From assembly GCA_903921365.1 (NCBI GenBank), contig CAIXPS010000247.1:1-34927 (forward strand): a stretch of 34,927 bases of DNA, written 5' to 3'. Made by a program: the position numbers and the translations under genes. The notes under the pieces are model-generated. The model saw only the letters and a list, made by a program, of their open reading frames with translations. It was not told the origin of the DNA and did no database searches. Positions within the stretch are counted from its first letter, which is position 1. Every line of letters starts with the position of its first letter. This stretch comes from an uncultured bacterium. Its GTDB lineage: Bacteria > Chloroflexota > Anaerolineae > J036 > Brachytrichaceae. This document shows positions 18,493 through 26,006 of this stretch, piece by piece.

Positions 18493-19124
18493 TGCTTGGA
18501 TTGACCGTCGTACACGTTCGCAACTGCCAGTTGTACTGCGTTGAGTAATGTGTTGATTTTCTTGAGAAGCCGGGCGTTGCTTTTAGACGCCGTGTGCGCC
18601 ACTTCAGGCACCAGGATCGCTGCCTCAAACATGGCGTCACGGAAGGACATCGTCGCTTCCAGCACCTCAGCCATCGCAAGACCATGTTCCATCGCGCTGT
18701 GCGCGTACTGCTCGCCAATCGCGCGTGCTTCACCAATGAGAATCTCGCTATTCTCATCGGACGAAATGTACTGAAGAACGATAGCCATCAGCCGTCGTCC
18801 GAGTTCCCTGCTTTGTTGACGATCACCTTCTCCGTACGCCTGCATCCACGCCGATTGGCGATGGGTTTGGATCACTTCCTGAGTATGAGCAGCGGCGCTT
18901 TCGGCCCACATTTGCTCGGCGCGCGGCAGAGGGCTCAGACGCAAGCGTTCCTCAGCAAACCGTTTAAGTTCCGTTACGGCGAAACGCCGGTGACCTCCGG
19001 CAGTCAGCATGTAGCTGATGTCACTCGCATCAGCCCATCGACGCAAGGTAACCGGATGTATGCCCAGATAGTGTGCGGCTTCGCCCAAACCGAGCCAGTC
19101 CTTTTCCGATGGATTTTCAGTCAT
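18489..19124 (-). CDS. MerR/BldC-like DNA-binding regulator with helical sensor-like C-terminus
   Basis: The 211-residue protein has an excisionase/MerR/BldC-type winged helix at about 10-60 (LGLGEAAHYLGIHPVTLRRW, then AGGHRRFAVTELKRF). A helical C-terminal region of about 70-205 follows (SAMEHGLAMAEVLEATMSFRDA, then LLKKINTLLNAV), which resembles the RsbRD/RsbU-type N-terminal helical bundle; that resemblance is by eye. The ATG at 19124 is preceded by AGAGAAG and is preferred over a TTG at 19157. It is the first gene of the heme operon, translationally coupled to hemA. The promoter ahead of it carries two direct repeats that suit a BldC/MerR-like head-to-tail binder, so autoregulation is likely but inferred. 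It lacks a Cys-Pro heme-regulatory motif, so any heme or iron sensing would have to use another site. Confidence 0.82.
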   Translation of the reverse strand: MTENPSEKDWLGLGEAAHYLGIHPVTLRRWADASDISYMLTAGGHRRFAVTELKRFAEERLRLSPLPRAEQMWAESAAAHTQEVIQTHRQSAWMQAYGEGDRQQSRELGRRLMAIVLQYISSDENSEILIGEARAIGEQYAHSAMEHGLAMAEVLEATMSFRDAMFEAAILVPEVAHTASKSNARLLKKINTLLNAVQLAVANVYDGQSKQ

Positions 19125-19166
19125 TAATGCTTCTCTGATGTGCTTATATGTAATCAAATCTAAACA

Positions 19167-19195
19167 AATCTATCACCCCGGCGCCGTTTTGTCAA
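19167..19195 (-). promoter_or_regulatory. Promoter of the heme operon (near-consensus sigma-70 type)
   Basis: On the minus strand TTGACA (19195-19190) is followed after exactly 17 bases by TAGATT (19172-19167). The -35 is perfect and the -10 matches TATAAT at four of six positions. Transcription would start near 19160, leaving a leader of about 36 bases before the regulator ATG at 19124. It is the only promoter-like sequence found for the 11-gene block, whose genes overlap or abut throughout. Confidence 0.82.
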
Positions 19196-19204
19196 TGTAT
19201 ATTT

Positions 19205-19223
19205 GGTGTACGTTGGGTGTACG
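19205..19223. promoter_or_regulatory. Two direct repeats next to the heme-operon -35 box, possible regulator operator
   Basis: The 8-base word GGTGTACG occurs at 19205-19212 and 19216-19223 on the plus strand (CGTACACC on the minus strand), an 11-base period that puts both copies on one face of the helix. They lie 9 bases upstream of the -35 hexamer relative to the minus-strand promoter. Direct repeats, rather than a palindrome, fit head-to-tail binding by BldC-like proteins, and the operon's first gene encodes such a domain. Binding itself is inferred. Confidence 0.6.
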
Positions 19224-19270
19224 GTGCCTGCCTTGATATCAGAATCACACCGTGAATACGAGGTGAGTTT

Positions 19271-19565
19271 CTACTGTGAGCGCTGCGATCGAATGCTTTC
19301 TAAATGGCTGAGGGGAAGCACCGTGATGTTTTTATCTACGGGATAAGTCTCATGACCCGGGTAGACAACCCAGTACAAGCTCTGGATTTTGCAACCGGCG
19401 CTGATCTGGGAAAGACTCCATATTAAAGAAAGTGGCTTTCCGGTCTGCTGCAAGCTCACGCGCAAGTGTTGTCTTACCGCATTGGCGCGGTACCAGAAGA
19501 GCGGTAATCGGCGACCGACCCGTCGCCGTCAATAGCCTGTTCAGGTAGTAAGACCGCTGCAGCAC
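19271..19565 (-). pseudogene. Remnant of an AAA ATPase (ATP-binding/DUF4143-type) gene
   Basis: The minus-strand reading from 19565 begins MLQRSYYLNRLLTATG and reaches the P-loop VPRQCGKTTLARELA (GxxxxGKT-like with Q before C), then FFNMESFPDQRRLQNPE, as in the N-terminus of AAA_14-type ATPases. In another frame the same strand ends with VVYPGHETYPVDKNITVLPL, which resembles the C-terminal strands of the same family. The central part, normally more than 250 residues, is missing, and the two ends are in different frames, so the gene is broken by deletion. It lies between the cytochrome operon and the heme operon promoter and no longer encodes a working ATPase. Confidence 0.72.
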
Positions 19566-19584
19566 ATCTCACATCAATTGTTGC

Positions 19585-20574
19585 CTACTTCTGGTGACAG
19601 GCTTCGCACACGCCGCGATTGGCAACCCGCAGTAGCGCACTATCGGTGGTATTGGTATTGCCAGGCAGAACATCAACGCCCGTTGGTCCACCGTTGGCAA
19701 AGCCAGCCATGGCAGCCGAACTGCCATGCGGAAGATGGCATGTCTGGCACACAACGAGGTTGTTCGTATTCGTGCCCGTGATGAATTGGCTTGCCAACGG
19801 CAACGTCACCGTTACTCCACCATTGCTACTCCATCCGGTTGTTTCCAGAAAAGTATTGCTGGTTATCATGTCTACACGGTGCGCGTATCCACCATGCTGT
19901 GCAACCGTTGCATCCGAGCCCGATCCGGGGGTTGTGACATGGTACGCACTATGGCACCCATCACAAATAGAGCTCATATCACTAAGCCAGTGTTCCTTGC
20001 CGTAATCCTTCGCGGCGCCTTCGTCCGTAACGGTGACGGTAATGGGAATGGTGTTAATACTGGTATTGATCATGCGGTAGTTGGTCGAGCCATGCGGGTT
20101 GTGGCAAGAGGAACACTTCAGGCCGCTGGTGATTGCGCGCCGCACGCCGCGGCTGGGCGTTAATGCCACTGTGCCGCTATAACCCCACGCGGCTATGACC
20201 AGTCCCGACGAAACATCGTGTTTGGATGTAACAGGTAGCCGGTTGTATTTGTTGAAACCGCCTCCGATTAGCGAACTGTTGACGGTGTTGCTTAACCCGG
20301 TAGTAGAGGCGCTCCGAGCCGTATAGATGCCGTCGTTCACGTTCGTATTTGCCCCGGTGGAGCCTGCGCCGTGGCAGGTCATGCACAAGTCGTATTCGGT
20401 CTCTACGGTCAGCAAATTCGCGCCTGCCGCCGTGTGCGCGCGATGGCATCCTGCACAGGCGTCAGTCGTCGTGGTGTAGTCGCCATGCGGCCCGCCGTTG
20501 GCTTTGGCAATTGAGGCTATGGCTATCGTCAGGAAAAACGCCGCTGCGCAAACAATTAAGAATTTTTGTGACAC
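19585..20574 (-). CDS. Exported hexaheme c-type cytochrome (doubled CXXCH type), copy 1
   Basis: The 329-residue protein begins with a signal peptide (about 1-26, cleavage near AKA-NGG) and has six CXXCH heme sites: CAGCH (40-44), CMTCH (63-67), CSSCH, CDGCH, CQTCH and CEACH near the C-terminus. Sites such as CAGCHRAH, CSSCHNPHG and CQTCHLPHG carry the extra histidine of the doubled-CXXCH family, suggesting bis-His hemes. It probably transfers electrons outside the cytoplasmic membrane. A GTG start at 20574 is supported by AGGAG 8 bases upstream. It is a paralogue of the cytochrome at 22638-23627: same length, near-identical signal peptide and same six sites. It is last in a cytochrome operon and needs the Ccm machinery encoded nearby. 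Confidence 0.92.
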   Translation of the reverse strand: MSQKFLIVCAAAFFLTIAIASIAKANGGPHGDYTTTTDACAGCHRAHTAAGANLLTVETEYDLCMTCHGAGSTGANTNVNDGIYTARSASTTGLSNTVNSSLIGGGFNKYNRLPVTSKHDVSSGLVIAAWGYSGTVALTPSRGVRRAITSGLKCSSCHNPHGSTNYRMINTSINTIPITVTVTDEGAAKDYGKEHWLSDMSSICDGCHSAYHVTTPGSGSDATVAQHGGYAHRVDMITSNTFLETTGWSSNGGVTVTLPLASQFITGTNTNNLVVCQTCHLPHGSSAAMAGFANGGPTGVDVLPGNTNTTDSALLRVANRGVCEACHQK

Positions 20575-20600
20575 CTGTTGCTCTCCTGTATTCGTTGTCG

Positions 20601-22514
20601 TTATCGTGAGTAGCTAAGTGGATTGTGATCCTTGCCGTGACAACTGAGGGCGCAACTACCGCCATTAGTCGTCGGTATGTAAGCGGACTGGCTATTTGCC
20701 GAACCATTGGGTGTGACGACGCTGAGATCAAAATTGATCAGATAGAGCTGCTCGCTGCCATGCGAATTGTGGCACGCATAACAACTTGCGCCTTTCTCAG
20801 CAACATGCTTGGAATGCAGGTTATCCGTTCCAATGCGGAAATTCGTATCAGCGCCTGATCCGGATCCGGCGTACGTTGAATAATTGTGACATTGAAAACA
20901 CACTTCTTTTGAGTTGGGTGTTTGTCGCGCGTCTATGCTGGTGTAATTCGCGCCGCCCTTCAGAATGTGCAAGTTCGACGAACCGTGCGGGCCCAACCCC
21001 TGCGTCGCCGAATCCGGATTGTTATGACAACTGCTGCAATAGATCATACTGGCGCTTGACATTCCCGAACCCGCGGCCCAGCTTCCCGCGGGAATATTCT
21101 GATTGACCCCCTGGGCCGTCACCGGATGAAAGCTCGCATTGTTGGGGTTGAATTCGCGCGCCATATCGCGACTGTCGAGTATCTGGTTACTATTCGGGCT
21201 GGTCAGCTTTGGCAAACCATTAGCAACATAGTCCGCGCCGTTCCACCCATCGGGCAAGTAAGAAGGCAGATACGTAAAACTGGAATGACACTTAAAGCAG
21301 ACCTGATATTCACGTTCCGCCTGGGTCATAAAGGTGTATCCGGCCGGTAATCCTGCGCCTGTCCACGACGCATCAACGCCAGATGTGCCGTTCATCACCT
21401 GCTGTAAAAATGGCGCACTGGCCGAGCCGCGCGTGGCTTTGTGCGGCTCGTGACAATCCTCACACTCGACATGGCGTTTCGCAGCGCCAAACTGGTCAAG
21501 GGAAGACTCTAAAGCCTGGTGAACGCCGCTCGTGGCGGCGACATCATGTTTGAAAAATCTCGTAGCCGTGTTCGTGTTATTGACAAAGGCTGGTTGAATG
21601 TTTGTGCCGGCAAATGGATTTGAAGCTCCCGCCGCGGTGTGGCAGGCAAAACACACGTTCTCTTCGAGTGCGGCAGTGCGCAAAACGGTTCCCTGGGCGG
21701 TGTGTGTGCGATGGCAGGCGGCGCAACTGGATGTCGAAGTGTCGTAACTCACATGCGGGTCGTTGGCCGATGGAATCAGTGTGGGCGCAGGGGCTTGTGC
21801 AATTGGCGTGGCCATGGCATACATATGCACAATGATTCTGCCCGACGGCGTTGAGGTGAATATCGGAGTCGCGGTGACAACAACAGTCGGGCTGATCTCA
21901 ATATAGGCAGAGATCGTGGCTGTCGCAGTCAGCACAAACCATGGCGTGGCCGTTACATAAGGTGTGGCAGTCTCGGCCGTCTGAGTGACCACCATTGTCC
22001 CACTGAAGACAGGCGTTGCCGTCGGAGTTGCGCTTTCTGTTGGGCTGGGTGTCGGCGTCGGAACGACGCTTGCGGTTGGCGTAGCACTTTCCGTCGGGCT
22101 GGATGTTGGCGTCGCAACAACGCCTTCTGTTGGCGCGGGCGTTTCTGTTGGGCTGGATGTTGGCGTCAGAACAACGCTTTCTGTTGGAGGAACCGTCGGC
22201 ATTTGCGTTGGAGTTGCGATTGCCAGATCAGGCGTCGATGTGCTTGTGGCAACCAACGTCGGCGTCGCTGTGGCGGCTTGATTGACAATGGCGCCTGGCG
22301 TCGCTGTCAGTGCGAGCGTGGCAGTAGGCGTCAACATCAGTGTGGGTGTTATCGTTGATGTTTCAGCGCCAATCGCCGCCATACGCGGCAGTGGTTGAGC
22401 GGTGATTTCCTGCATCATCGCCGTATAGATCGTCCCGGCAAATGCAAACAGACATACCATGACTGCTATCAATAGATAGAGCAGTCGGTAAACTGTAGAG
22501 TATCTGCGGGACAT
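20601..22514 (-). CDS. Membrane-anchored octaheme cytochrome with Pro/Thr-rich stalk
   Basis: From the ATG at 22514 (AGAGG 9 bases upstream) the protein has 637 residues. A membrane helix at about 9-30 is probably an uncleaved anchor or signal. Residues about 50-230 form a low-complexity Thr/Pro/Ser/Val stalk with repeated TPTxSPTExxxPT units, like a spacer through a cell wall or surface layer. The C-terminal part has seven CXXCH sites (CAACH, CFACH, CEDCH, CFKCH, CSSCH, CFQCH, CYACH) and a final CX3CH (CALSCH), so up to eight hemes. Several sites have the trailing histidine of doubled-CXXCH proteins. It lies between the two hexaheme paralogues and may hold a heme wire away from the membrane. 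An upstream ATG at 22571 lacks a ribosome-binding site. Confidence 0.9.
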   Translation of the reverse strand: MSRRYSTVYRLLYLLIAVMVCLFAFAGTIYTAMMQEITAQPLPRMAAIGAETSTITPTLMLTPTATLALTATPGAIVNQAATATPTLVATSTSTPDLAIATPTQMPTVPPTESVVLTPTSSPTETPAPTEGVVATPTSSPTESATPTASVVPTPTPSPTESATPTATPVFSGTMVVTQTAETATPYVTATPWFVLTATATISAYIEISPTVVVTATPIFTSTPSGRIIVHMYAMATPIAQAPAPTLIPSANDPHVSYDTSTSSCAACHRTHTAQGTVLRTAALEENVCFACHTAAGASNPFAGTNIQPAFVNNTNTATRFFKHDVAATSGVHQALESSLDQFGAAKRHVECEDCHEPHKATRGSASAPFLQQVMNGTSGVDASWTGAGLPAGYTFMTQAEREYQVCFKCHSSFTYLPSYLPDGWNGADYVANGLPKLTSPNSNQILDSRDMAREFNPNNASFHPVTAQGVNQNIPAGSWAAGSGMSSASMIYCSSCHNNPDSATQGLGPHGSSNLHILKGGANYTSIDARQTPNSKEVCFQCHNYSTYAGSGSGADTNFRIGTDNLHSKHVAEKGASCYACHNSHGSEQLYLINFDLSVVTPNGSANSQSAYIPTTNGGSCALSCHGKDHNPLSYSR

Positions 22515-22637
22515 GTTCATGAACCTCTTTTGATCTCGCGTTGTGTCTTTACTGAAGTGCTTATAACGCATGAAAGAGCGAAATGGAGGGCAGGATCGTC
22601 AATCCAGCGCCCTCCCATTTCACTGCAGTCACCTTGT

Positions 22638-23627
22638 CTACTTCTGGTGACAGGCTTCGCACACGCCTCGGTTATCTGCGCGAAGAAGCGCGCTATCGCC
22701 TGAAGTGGTATTACCAGGCTGGACGCCGCTGAGTGTTGGCCCGCCATTAGCAAAGCCTGACATGAGTGACGAACTGCCATGCACCAGGTGACACGTCTCA
22801 CAGACGATCATCTTGTCATCGGCCGTGAGCGTGCTCGTGACATACTGACTTGCGAATGGCAACGTCACTGTGACGCCTCCACGCATACTGATACCAGTGG
22901 TCGCAAGGTAGGATGCCTTGGAAGTGGTCCGATCTACGCGGTGCGTGAAACCACCGTTTACTGCAACCGCCGGATCCGATGCCGAGCCGGAGGATGTGAC
23001 ATGATAGGATTTATGACAACCGTCACAAGCAGTGCTGATATCAGCGCTCCAGTGCTCTGCGCCATAATTCTTGGCGGAACCTTCATCTGTCAAAGTGACG
23101 GAGATGGCAACTGAATTGATCGTGGTATTCATCATGCGGTAATTGGGCGAGCCATGGGGATTGTGGCAAGAGGAGCACCTTAACGCACCACCGCTCATCG
23201 TGCCCAACGCACCACGGTTCGTGCCGCTGATACCCCATGCACTCGTAATTGTCTCCGATATGACGTCGTGCCTGGATGTAACCGGCGATCCTTTGTACGT
23301 GGTAAAACCACCTGCGATCAAATCTGCATTGACCGCAGTGCTGGTGGTGCCGTTGACATTTGGATTGCGAGCCATATATTTACCGTCATTTACATTTGTG
23401 TTTGCCCCGGTGCCGCTTGAACCATGGCAGGTCATACACAAGTCATACTGAGATGTTGCTGCCAGCAACTTGGCAGCCGGCGCGGTATGCGCGCGATGGC
23501 ATCCTGCGCATGCGTCAGTCGTTGTGGTGTAATCACCATGCGGCCCGCCGTTGGCTTTGGCAATTGACGTTATGGCTATTGTCAAGAAAAACGCCGCTGC
23601 ACAAACAATTAGAATTTTTTGTAACAT
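22638..23627 (-). CDS. Exported hexaheme c-type cytochrome (doubled CXXCH type), copy 2
   Basis: The 329-residue protein has a signal peptide with the core LIVCAAAFFLTIAI and six CXXCH sites in the same order as the copy at 19585-20574: CAGCH, CMTCH, CSSCH, CDGCH, CETCH, CEACH. Large blocks are shared (ANGGPHGDYTTTTDACAGCH, GANTNVNDG, CSSCHNPHGS, GVCEACHQK), while loops between differ, so this is a diverged tandem duplication rather than a recent copy. The ATG at 23627 is preceded by the same AGGAGAGCAA leader as the paralogue. It probably works with the octaheme protein encoded after it. Confidence 0.92.
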   Translation of the reverse strand: MLQKILIVCAAAFFLTIAITSIAKANGGPHGDYTTTTDACAGCHRAHTAPAAKLLAATSQYDLCMTCHGSSGTGANTNVNDGKYMARNPNVNGTTSTAVNADLIAGGFTTYKGSPVTSRHDVISETITSAWGISGTNRGALGTMSGGALRCSSCHNPHGSPNYRMMNTTINSVAISVTLTDEGSAKNYGAEHWSADISTACDGCHKSYHVTSSGSASDPAVAVNGGFTHRVDRTTSKASYLATTGISMRGGVTVTLPFASQYVTSTLTADDKMIVCETCHLVHGSSSLMSGFANGGPTLSGVQPGNTTSGDSALLRADNRGVCEACHQK

Positions 23628-23777
23628 GTATTGCTCTCCTGTATTTGCTATGTGGTTAGAATCTTGCGATGTAGTCGATCAATTAAGCGACTGAATTTGT
23701 ACCCAGTTGACGTGGCACCTCCTGTTGGCAAAACCAGTTGAATTGGTTCAAGCAATTCCTCACTCCCAGCGCGAACA

Positions 23778-25025
23778 TCAATACGACCACACTTGAATGC
23801 GGTTATTGACGCGATCGGCAATGTACAGCTTCCCGTTACCCGATAAGGCGACATCGTTTGGATAGTTGAATTGCCCATCTCGCTGCCCTTCTTCTCCAAA
23901 CGCATATAGAAAGACCGGGCGGTCGCCAGCAACGTTATAGACTTTCACGTTGTGATCAGTGGCATCGGCAACAAACAAACGATCCCTGCCGTCCATGTAG
24001 GCGCCGTGCGGAAGACCCACACCGCCCGCGCCAGCTCCCTGTCCGAAGAAAAACACATATTGCCGGTTAGCGTCCCAGACAGTGATGCGACCATTGTTGC
24101 TGTCAATCACATAGATGCGCCCCCTGGCGTCCACCACGACATCGTTGGGGAAAGTCAACTGGCCGCTTCCGTTCCCAAACGCGCCAAAGATATCGGGCTC
24201 CAGCGGGAGGACGGCCCTGGAAGTGGCGGTTGTCAGACCAGCGGGGTAGACCAGCACCCGACTTTCCTGGTTCCCAACATCCGTGACCAGCAATCGACCA
24301 TCCGGCGCAATGGAAATTCCCAGAGGCGACCAGACTGCCTGGGTAGGCGGGGGCGCCACCTTCCATTCTGATTCCCCGCCCAGCTTGTATTGCACTCCGG
24401 ACATGAAGATGTTGTAGTAATAGATGCTGCCTGCGGGTAAACTACCCGCTTGCTTCAGGACATACCCGCTCAAGGTCGTGTTGCTATCAAGAATCGTGTC
24501 CAGGTAGTCGCCGTCGCCGTTATAAATGAAGATGGCGTGCTGCAACCGATCCGTCACATAGACACGCCCAAGCGCATCCACTGTGAGATATACCGGAGCG
24601 CGTTCACTGGGAGACGAAGTAGGCGGGGCAAATTCCCGGATCAGCTTACCGCTGTCCGTATCCAGCACCTTGACCTGGCGATCGCCATCAATCTCTGCCA
24701 CATAGAGCTTCGTCCCGTCCGGCGATACTGCCACGCCCATCGGTTGATTGACGCCGTCAATGGAAAACAGATAGTGCGGCGGATAATCCACTCGCACCGG
24801 CAGAAGGTCTGGTATGGGCTGGCGACGCTCCGTATAGAACACAAACAGGAATATGATACCGAGAGTTAAGGTAATGGCGATGCCCAACAGGATGAGAAGC
24901 CTGCGCCGACGCTTCAGTCCTGCGGGGGATTCCTGCGCCGGCTGGACTGTGTCAGTGGTCACGCCCGTTGTGTCGGACGACGGCGACGGCACAGGATCAG
25001 GAGTTGCTTGCGGTGGAGTTGTCAT
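23778..25025 (-). CDS. Membrane-anchored NHL-repeat beta-propeller protein
   Basis: The 415-residue protein has a short Pro/Thr/Ser-rich N-terminus, a basic KRRRR stretch, and one membrane helix at about 43-64 with the rest outside. From about 75 onward there are roughly six NHL-type blades with the pattern PxGVAVxPDGxLYVAD and FNYPNDVAL (for example VNQPMGVAVSPDGTKLYVAE, TFPNDVVVDARGRIYVID, FNYPNDVALSGNGKLYIAD). NHL propellers usually bind partners rather than catalyse; here the partners are probably the neighbouring cytochromes. The gene starts 1 base after the TPR gene. The 150 bases downstream, before the next cytochrome, hold no gene; a short AACCA/TGGTT hairpin there is weak. Confidence 0.9.
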   Translation of the reverse strand: MTTPPQATPDPVPSPSSDTTGVTTDTVQPAQESPAGLKRRRRLLILLGIAITLTLGIIFLFVFYTERRQPIPDLLPVRVDYPPHYLFSIDGVNQPMGVAVSPDGTKLYVAEIDGDRQVKVLDTDSGKLIREFAPPTSSPSERAPVYLTVDALGRVYVTDRLQHAIFIYNGDGDYLDTILDSNTTLSGYVLKQAGSLPAGSIYYYNIFMSGVQYKLGGESEWKVAPPPTQAVWSPLGISIAPDGRLLVTDVGNQESRVLVYPAGLTTATSRAVLPLEPDIFGAFGNGSGQLTFPNDVVVDARGRIYVIDSNNGRITVWDANRQYVFFFGQGAGAGGVGLPHGAYMDGRDRLFVADATDHNVKVYNVAGDRPVFLYAFGEEGQRDGQFNYPNDVALSGNGKLYIADRVNNRIQVWSY

Positions 25026-25026
25026 A

Positions 25027-25977
25027 TCACTCTTGTTCTTTTTGCGTGTTTTTCATGCGTCCGAAGGCCTGCTGAATGCCGATGTTATTTGGATCCAGTT
25101 GCGCCGCTGTCTGAATCATTTTGTAGGCATCTTGTATTCGGTTCAGCTTCTCGTACGTCAACGCTAGGCCGAAATACGCCTGGGCATTCGCGGGGAGCGT
25201 CTTGACGGCATACTCCAGATCCGTCTGCGCCGTCTTGTAATCCTTGATGGAGAGCGCCTGTAGCCCGCGCGCGCAAGCGACGTTATCCAGTTGATTGAGC
25301 GCTGTGTAGGTATCGATCAGCCCACTGTAAGCCTCAGTGAAATCCGGAACAAGCCGCGCCGCGCGGTTATAGTAGTCAACCGCTTTCTCGTATTGCTTCG
25401 TAGCCTGTGATGCCAGCCCGGCCTGATACAACGCATCCGCATCCGTTTTGTCGATTTTCAATGCCGACTCAAGCGCCGGAAGCGCCTTGTCATGCTGTCC
25501 TGCTGCGTTATAGTTTTGCCCCAGGAAGTAGTAAGCTGCCTCCAGCACGGTATCGTTGCTTGTCTTCGCATTGGCCTCGCGTAACTTCACCAGTGTTTCG
25601 AACCTGACAATCGCTTCCTGTGGACGACCGGCGCGCGTCAAAGCCGTGCCAGCAATCATGAGCGCGTCTTCCTGTTCCGGGAACGACGCAAGCACTTGCG
25701 TCGCTTGATCGACTGCCTTGGCATACATGGCTTGACTCAGGTATTGCTGGGCCAATGAAATTCGCAATTCGGGCGATTGCGGGTTATCACGCACAGCCTG
25801 TTCCACTTTCTGGATGTCTCCGTCGGGGGTGGATTGATTACCAACACGCACGTATCGATCCACATAGTAATAACCAGCAAACAACACAGCGATCACGACG
25901 AAGGCTGCGATGGTAATCCACAGTATGCGGCGCAATTCCTGCTCACGCATGTTATTAATGCGTTGCTTGACACTCAT
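25027..25977 (-). CDS. Membrane-anchored TPR protein
   Basis: From the ATG at 25977 (GAGGAG 8 bases upstream) the protein has 316 residues: a membrane helix at about 17-38, then tetratricopeptide repeats over about 55-310 (for example PELRISLAQQYLSQAMYAKA, ADALYQAGLASQATKQYEKA, AQAYFGLALTYEKLNRIQDA). TPR proteins are scaffolds. Placed between a decaheme NapC-like cytochrome and an NHL protein, it probably helps assemble the cytochrome complex, perhaps like the TPR part of CcmI/NrfG assembly factors; that is inference. An alternative start at 26004 would add nine residues. Confidence 0.88.
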   Translation of the reverse strand: MSVKQRINNMREQELRRILWITIAAFVVIAVLFAGYYYVDRYVRVGNQSTPDGDIQKVEQAVRDNPQSPELRISLAQQYLSQAMYAKAVDQATQVLASFPEQEDALMIAGTALTRAGRPQEAIVRFETLVKLREANAKTSNDTVLEAAYYFLGQNYNAAGQHDKALPALESALKIDKTDADALYQAGLASQATKQYEKAVDYYNRAARLVPDFTEAYSGLIDTYTALNQLDNVACARGLQALSIKDYKTAQTDLEYAVKTLPANAQAYFGLALTYEKLNRIQDAYKMIQTAAQLDPNNIGIQQAFGRMKNTQKEQE

Positions 25978-26006
25978 TCTTAAAACTCCTCTTTCCATCA
26001 TCACAT

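Noticed and set aside
23648-23932. 94-codon minus-strand frame spanning the end of the NHL gene and the gap before the cytochrome
   Set aside because: It starts within the NHL gene in another frame and has no recognised domain; an AGGAGG inside it leads to no sensible ORF.
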